From NCBI GenBank assembly GCA_946886805.1, contig CAMPJM010000164.1:1-8143 (forward strand): 8,143 nt of DNA, in the 5' to 3' direction. Under the pieces are notes generated by a model that ran no database searches, had not been told where the DNA came from, and saw only the letters and a list, made by a program, of their open reading frames with translations. Position 1 is the stretch's first letter; each line of letters opens with the position of its first letter. Positions 6,268-8,143 of the stretch are shown here, one piece after another. The translations under genes were made by a program, and so were the position numbers. Source of the stretch: an uncultured Flammeovirgaceae bacterium (GTDB taxonomy: Bacteria; Bacteroidota; Bacteroidia; Cytophagales; Cyclobacteriaceae).

Positions 6268-7516
6268 ATTGTGTTCTGATTGCAATCACAGGATCAAGTT
6301 TTGCTGCAATTGCTGCTGGTATTACTCCGGCAATAGTACCGATTATAGACGCTACCCCTAGCCCGATCAAAATATTTTTTAAGGAAAGCACTATTTCCAA
6401 ACTGCCTAAAGAGATAAAAGTGAGGCAAAAAACCAGCAGGATACCCACGCCTCCACCAATTACACTTAGAAATATCGATTCAAATAAAAACTGGAGCAGT
6501 ATAAAATAATTTTTCGCCCCAATTGACTTTTGGATCCCTATAATATGAGTTCTTTCTTTTACAGATACGAACATGATATTGGCTATGCCAAAGCCGCCTA
6601 CCAGAATAGAAAAACCACCAATGATCCAGCCGGCAATAGTAACAATATCAAAGACAGATGAGAGAAAATTAGCGATAGATTCGGGTCGATTCAAAGCAAA
6701 ATTTTCTTCCTCCAGCGGTTTAAGTCCCCTTCGGGCGCGCATCAAACCGGTTATTTCATTTTCAAGCTCTATTAATCCTGTATCTTCTTCAAAACCTTTT
6801 ACCGCAATTCTTGAATTGATGCCGTACATTCCACCGGTATAATACAATTTTTGAAATCCCTTGTAAGGTATTATACAAGAATTATCGCTACTTGGCATGC
6901 CCAACAAACTTTCTCCTTCTCTTTCCATGGTGCCGATCACAATATATTTAAGGCCTTTCACTTTTATTTCCTTTCCCACCGGATTTCCATTTGGAAACAA
7001 AGCCTCTACGACATCAGCACCAATAATGGCCACGTTTCGCGCATTATCTACCTCTTGTTGTGTAAAATAACGGCCATTGTCAATTTCCATTTCGAATACC
7101 TTATTATACTCATATGTTACTCCCAACAAGCCTATATCACTAATACTATTGTTCTCTCGCTTAAGAATAGTACCACCTTTCACCGCAAAAATGGTAACTC
7201 CCTGTTGGTTTTGAAGGTTTTCTTCTAAAAACTCATATTCCCGATAGTCGACTTGCGGCCGTTTCATGTATTCCCACCATGGATACTCTCCACCAAACCC
7301 GTAGGGCCATTTTTCAACGTAGATTACATTGGCTCCTAAAAATGAAAAGCTTTCTTTTATGCTATTTTCCAGGGAATCAACTACCGTAAACACCGCTATA
7401 ATTGAAAAAATACCAATAGTAACTCCTAAAAGAGAAAGCGTTGTTCTCATTAAGTTCACCTTCAGCGCATTTGCCGCAAACCTGAAGCTTTCAAATATCA
7501 GCCTTATTACCTTCAC
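6266..7516 (-). CDS. ABC transporter permease, MacB/FtsX type
   Basis: Inner-membrane permease of 416 aa with the four-helix layout of the MacB family. TM1 is at about 27-46 (TTLSLLGVTIGIFSIIAVFTVVDSLE), followed by a large periplasmic MacB_PCD-type domain (about 47-290). Then come TM2 (291-318), the conserved cytoplasmic stretch SVKERTHIIGIQKSIGAK (318-335) that contacts the ATPase, TM3 (340-369) and TM4 (381-404), ending in IPAAIAAKLDPVIAIR. Such proteins work as dimers with an ATPase partner and move or release envelope substrates by mechanotransmission. No ATPase or membrane-fusion partner gene lies next to it here. The start codon is GTG. No ATG lies in frame just upstream, and the family normally begins about 25 residues before TM1, as here. 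The substrate cannot be inferred. Confidence 0.95.
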   Translation of the reverse strand: MKVIRLIFESFRFAANALKVNLMRTTLSLLGVTIGIFSIIAVFTVVDSLENSIKESFSFLGANVIYVEKWPYGFGGEYPWWEYMKRPQVDYREYEFLEENLQNQQGVTIFAVKGGTILKRENNSISDIGLLGVTYEYNKVFEMEIDNGRYFTQQEVDNARNVAIIGADVVEALFPNGNPVGKEIKVKGLKYIVIGTMEREGESLLGMPSSDNSCIIPYKGFQKLYYTGGMYGINSRIAVKGFEEDTGLIELENEITGLMRARRGLKPLEEENFALNRPESIANFLSSVFDIVTIAGWIIGGFSILVGGFGIANIMFVSVKERTHIIGIQKSIGAKNYFILLQFLFESIFLSVIGGGVGILLVFCLTFISLGSLEIVLSLKNILIGLGVASIIGTIAGVIPAAIAAKLDPVIAIRTQ

Positions 7517-7757
7517 TTTTGAGTTTTTCTTTTTAAGGACGCTATATAAACTATTTGAGCTAAAATTAATAATATTTGAAACAATTCATTAAGTTTGCAA
7601 ATTAATTTTAACTAACCAATTTTAGCTTTTTTTTGCTAATTTATGGTTTATAAAAAAAGCCCGCATGAAACTGGGTAATTTTTAAATTAAAGTTACTCAG
7701 CAATGTTACCTGAAATCATCAGGTCAAGCTTCATGCAATTGAAAAACAATATAACAA
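7517..7757. other. divergent intergenic region between the ABC permease and queA
   Basis: These 241 bases are AT-rich and hold no gene. They carry a small TTAGC/GCTAA inverted repeat around eight T (7622-7639) and the structured leader at 7663-7736. A TTTG at 7594-7597 followed by TAGCTTTT at 7623-7630 resembles a promoter towards queA, but the 25-base spacer is too long to trust. I could not identify the permease promoter. Confidence 0.6.
7663..7736 (+). promoter_or_regulatory. predicted three-way-junction RNA fold in the queA leader
   Basis: The closing stem is GCATGAA (7663-7669) with TTCATGC (7730-7736), 7 perfect pairs. Inside it is a 12-bp hairpin, 7671-7682 with 7689-7700, which has two G-U pairs and a six-base loop. 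A second hairpin follows, ACCTGA (7708-7713) with TCAGGT (7719-7724) over the loop AATCA. The junction strands are 1, 7 and 5 bases. The fold ends 21 bases before the queA ATG. It matches no riboswitch class that I recognise, and no T-run follows either hairpin. Because some of the pairing is mirrored on the other strand, transcription direction is inferred from the position before queA. Confidence 0.42.
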
Positions 7758-8143
7758 ATGAAATTATCAGAGTTCAAGTTTGATTTGCCTTCCGGTCTAT
7801 TAGCTTTACATCCGGTAGAAAACAGGGATGAGTCGCGTTTAATGGTTTTACACCGAAAAGACGGTAAAATAGAGCATAAAATTTTCAAAGACGTTGTTGA
7901 ATATTTTGATGAAGGAGATGTTCTTGTTAACAATGATACACGAGTTTTTCCTGCAAGGCTTTATGGCAACAAAGAAAAAACCGGTGCAAAAATCGAAGTT
8001 TTTTTACTCCGCGAATTGAACAAAGAGATGCACTTGTGGGATGTTTTGGTAGATCCGGCAAGAAAGATAAGAGTAGGAAATAAATTATATTTTGGAGATG
8101 GAGATTTAGTTGCGGAGGTTATCGACAACACCACTTCAAGAGG
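7758..8143 (+). CDS. queA: S-adenosylmethionine:tRNA ribosyltransferase-isomerase QueA (partial, N-terminal part)
   Basis: QueA transfers and isomerises the ribosyl part of S-adenosylmethionine onto 7-aminomethyl-7-deazaguanine in tRNA, making epoxyqueuosine, the step before queuosine; it acts in the cytoplasm. I read 128 codons from the ATG at 7758 with no stop before the edge, about a third of the usual length. The N-terminus fits the family throughout: [47 protein letters not shown], then [49 protein letters not shown] and [11 protein letters not shown]. These are the known QueA signatures, with a Bacteroidota flavour. The leader is A-rich without a Shine-Dalgarno site, and a predicted RNA fold ends 21 bases before the start. 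Nothing in the visible part suggests damage. Confidence 0.97.
   Translation, partial: MKLSEFKFDLPSGLLALHPVENRDESRLMVLHRKDGKIEHKIFKDVVEYFDEGDVLVNNDTRVFPARLYGNKEKTGAKIEVFLLRELNKEMHLWDVLVDPARKIRVGNKLYFGDGDLVAEVIDNTTSR

Noticed and set aside
7671..7722. Possible hammerhead ribozyme: the minus strand of 7716-7722 reads CTGATGA, and the region folds as a three-way junction
   Set aside because: The required GAAA is absent from the correct place on that strand, and the plus strand lacks CTGATGA. The core is not complete on either strand.
7663..7757. Known preQ1 or S-adenosylmethionine riboswitch before queA
   Set aside because: The conserved cores of the classes I know are not visible, and no terminator or clear ribosome-site sequestering helix follows.

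Overview
The window reads as ordinary chromosomal DNA from a member of the Bacteroidota, most like the Cytophagales or a neighbouring order. The base is the residue pattern of RecA and QueA, a lineage-typical PhoR/PhoB-like pair with a short kinase N-terminus, a DUF3108 protein, AT-rich leaders mostly without Shine-Dalgarno sites, and possible TTTG/TAnnTTTG-type promoter boxes. I cannot fix the genus.

Layout. Positions 1-1341 (minus strand) hold a two-component pair: a response regulator (652-1341) followed by its histidine kinase, which runs off the left edge (614 to 1). Positions 1342-1757 have no convincing gene. Most of this gap is a structured element of about 225 bp with inverted-repeat ends (1483-1707), which looks like a non-autonomous interspersed repeat. 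Positions 1758-4748 (minus strand) form a compact three-gene set: a predicted outer-membrane beta-barrel protein, a membrane-anchored zinc aminopeptidase-family protein (HELTH motif) that overlaps its stop codon, and a secreted DUF3108 protein. Positions 4764-5148 form a divergent promoter region with a perfect 9-bp dyad next to a possible recA promoter. recA (5149-6177, plus strand) ends in a strong intrinsic terminator. The T-tract of that terminator contains the stop codon of a convergent MacB/FtsX-type ABC permease gene (6266-7516, minus strand, GTG start). A second divergent region (7517-7757) carries a predicted three-way-junction RNA fold just before queA, which runs off the right edge (7758-8143).

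How it works together. The kinase and regulator form one signalling unit. The barrel/aminopeptidase/DUF3108 set is probably one transcript working in the envelope; its substrate is unknown. RecA (recombination and DNA repair), the permease (envelope transport or mechanotransmission) and QueA (queuosine tRNA modification) are functionally separate housekeeping genes.

I see no CRISPR array, prophage, transposase, tRNA or rRNA, and no clear new multi-gene defence or biosynthetic system. The items most worth checking are the inverted-repeat element, the queA leader fold, the recA dyad and the uncharacterised envelope operon.
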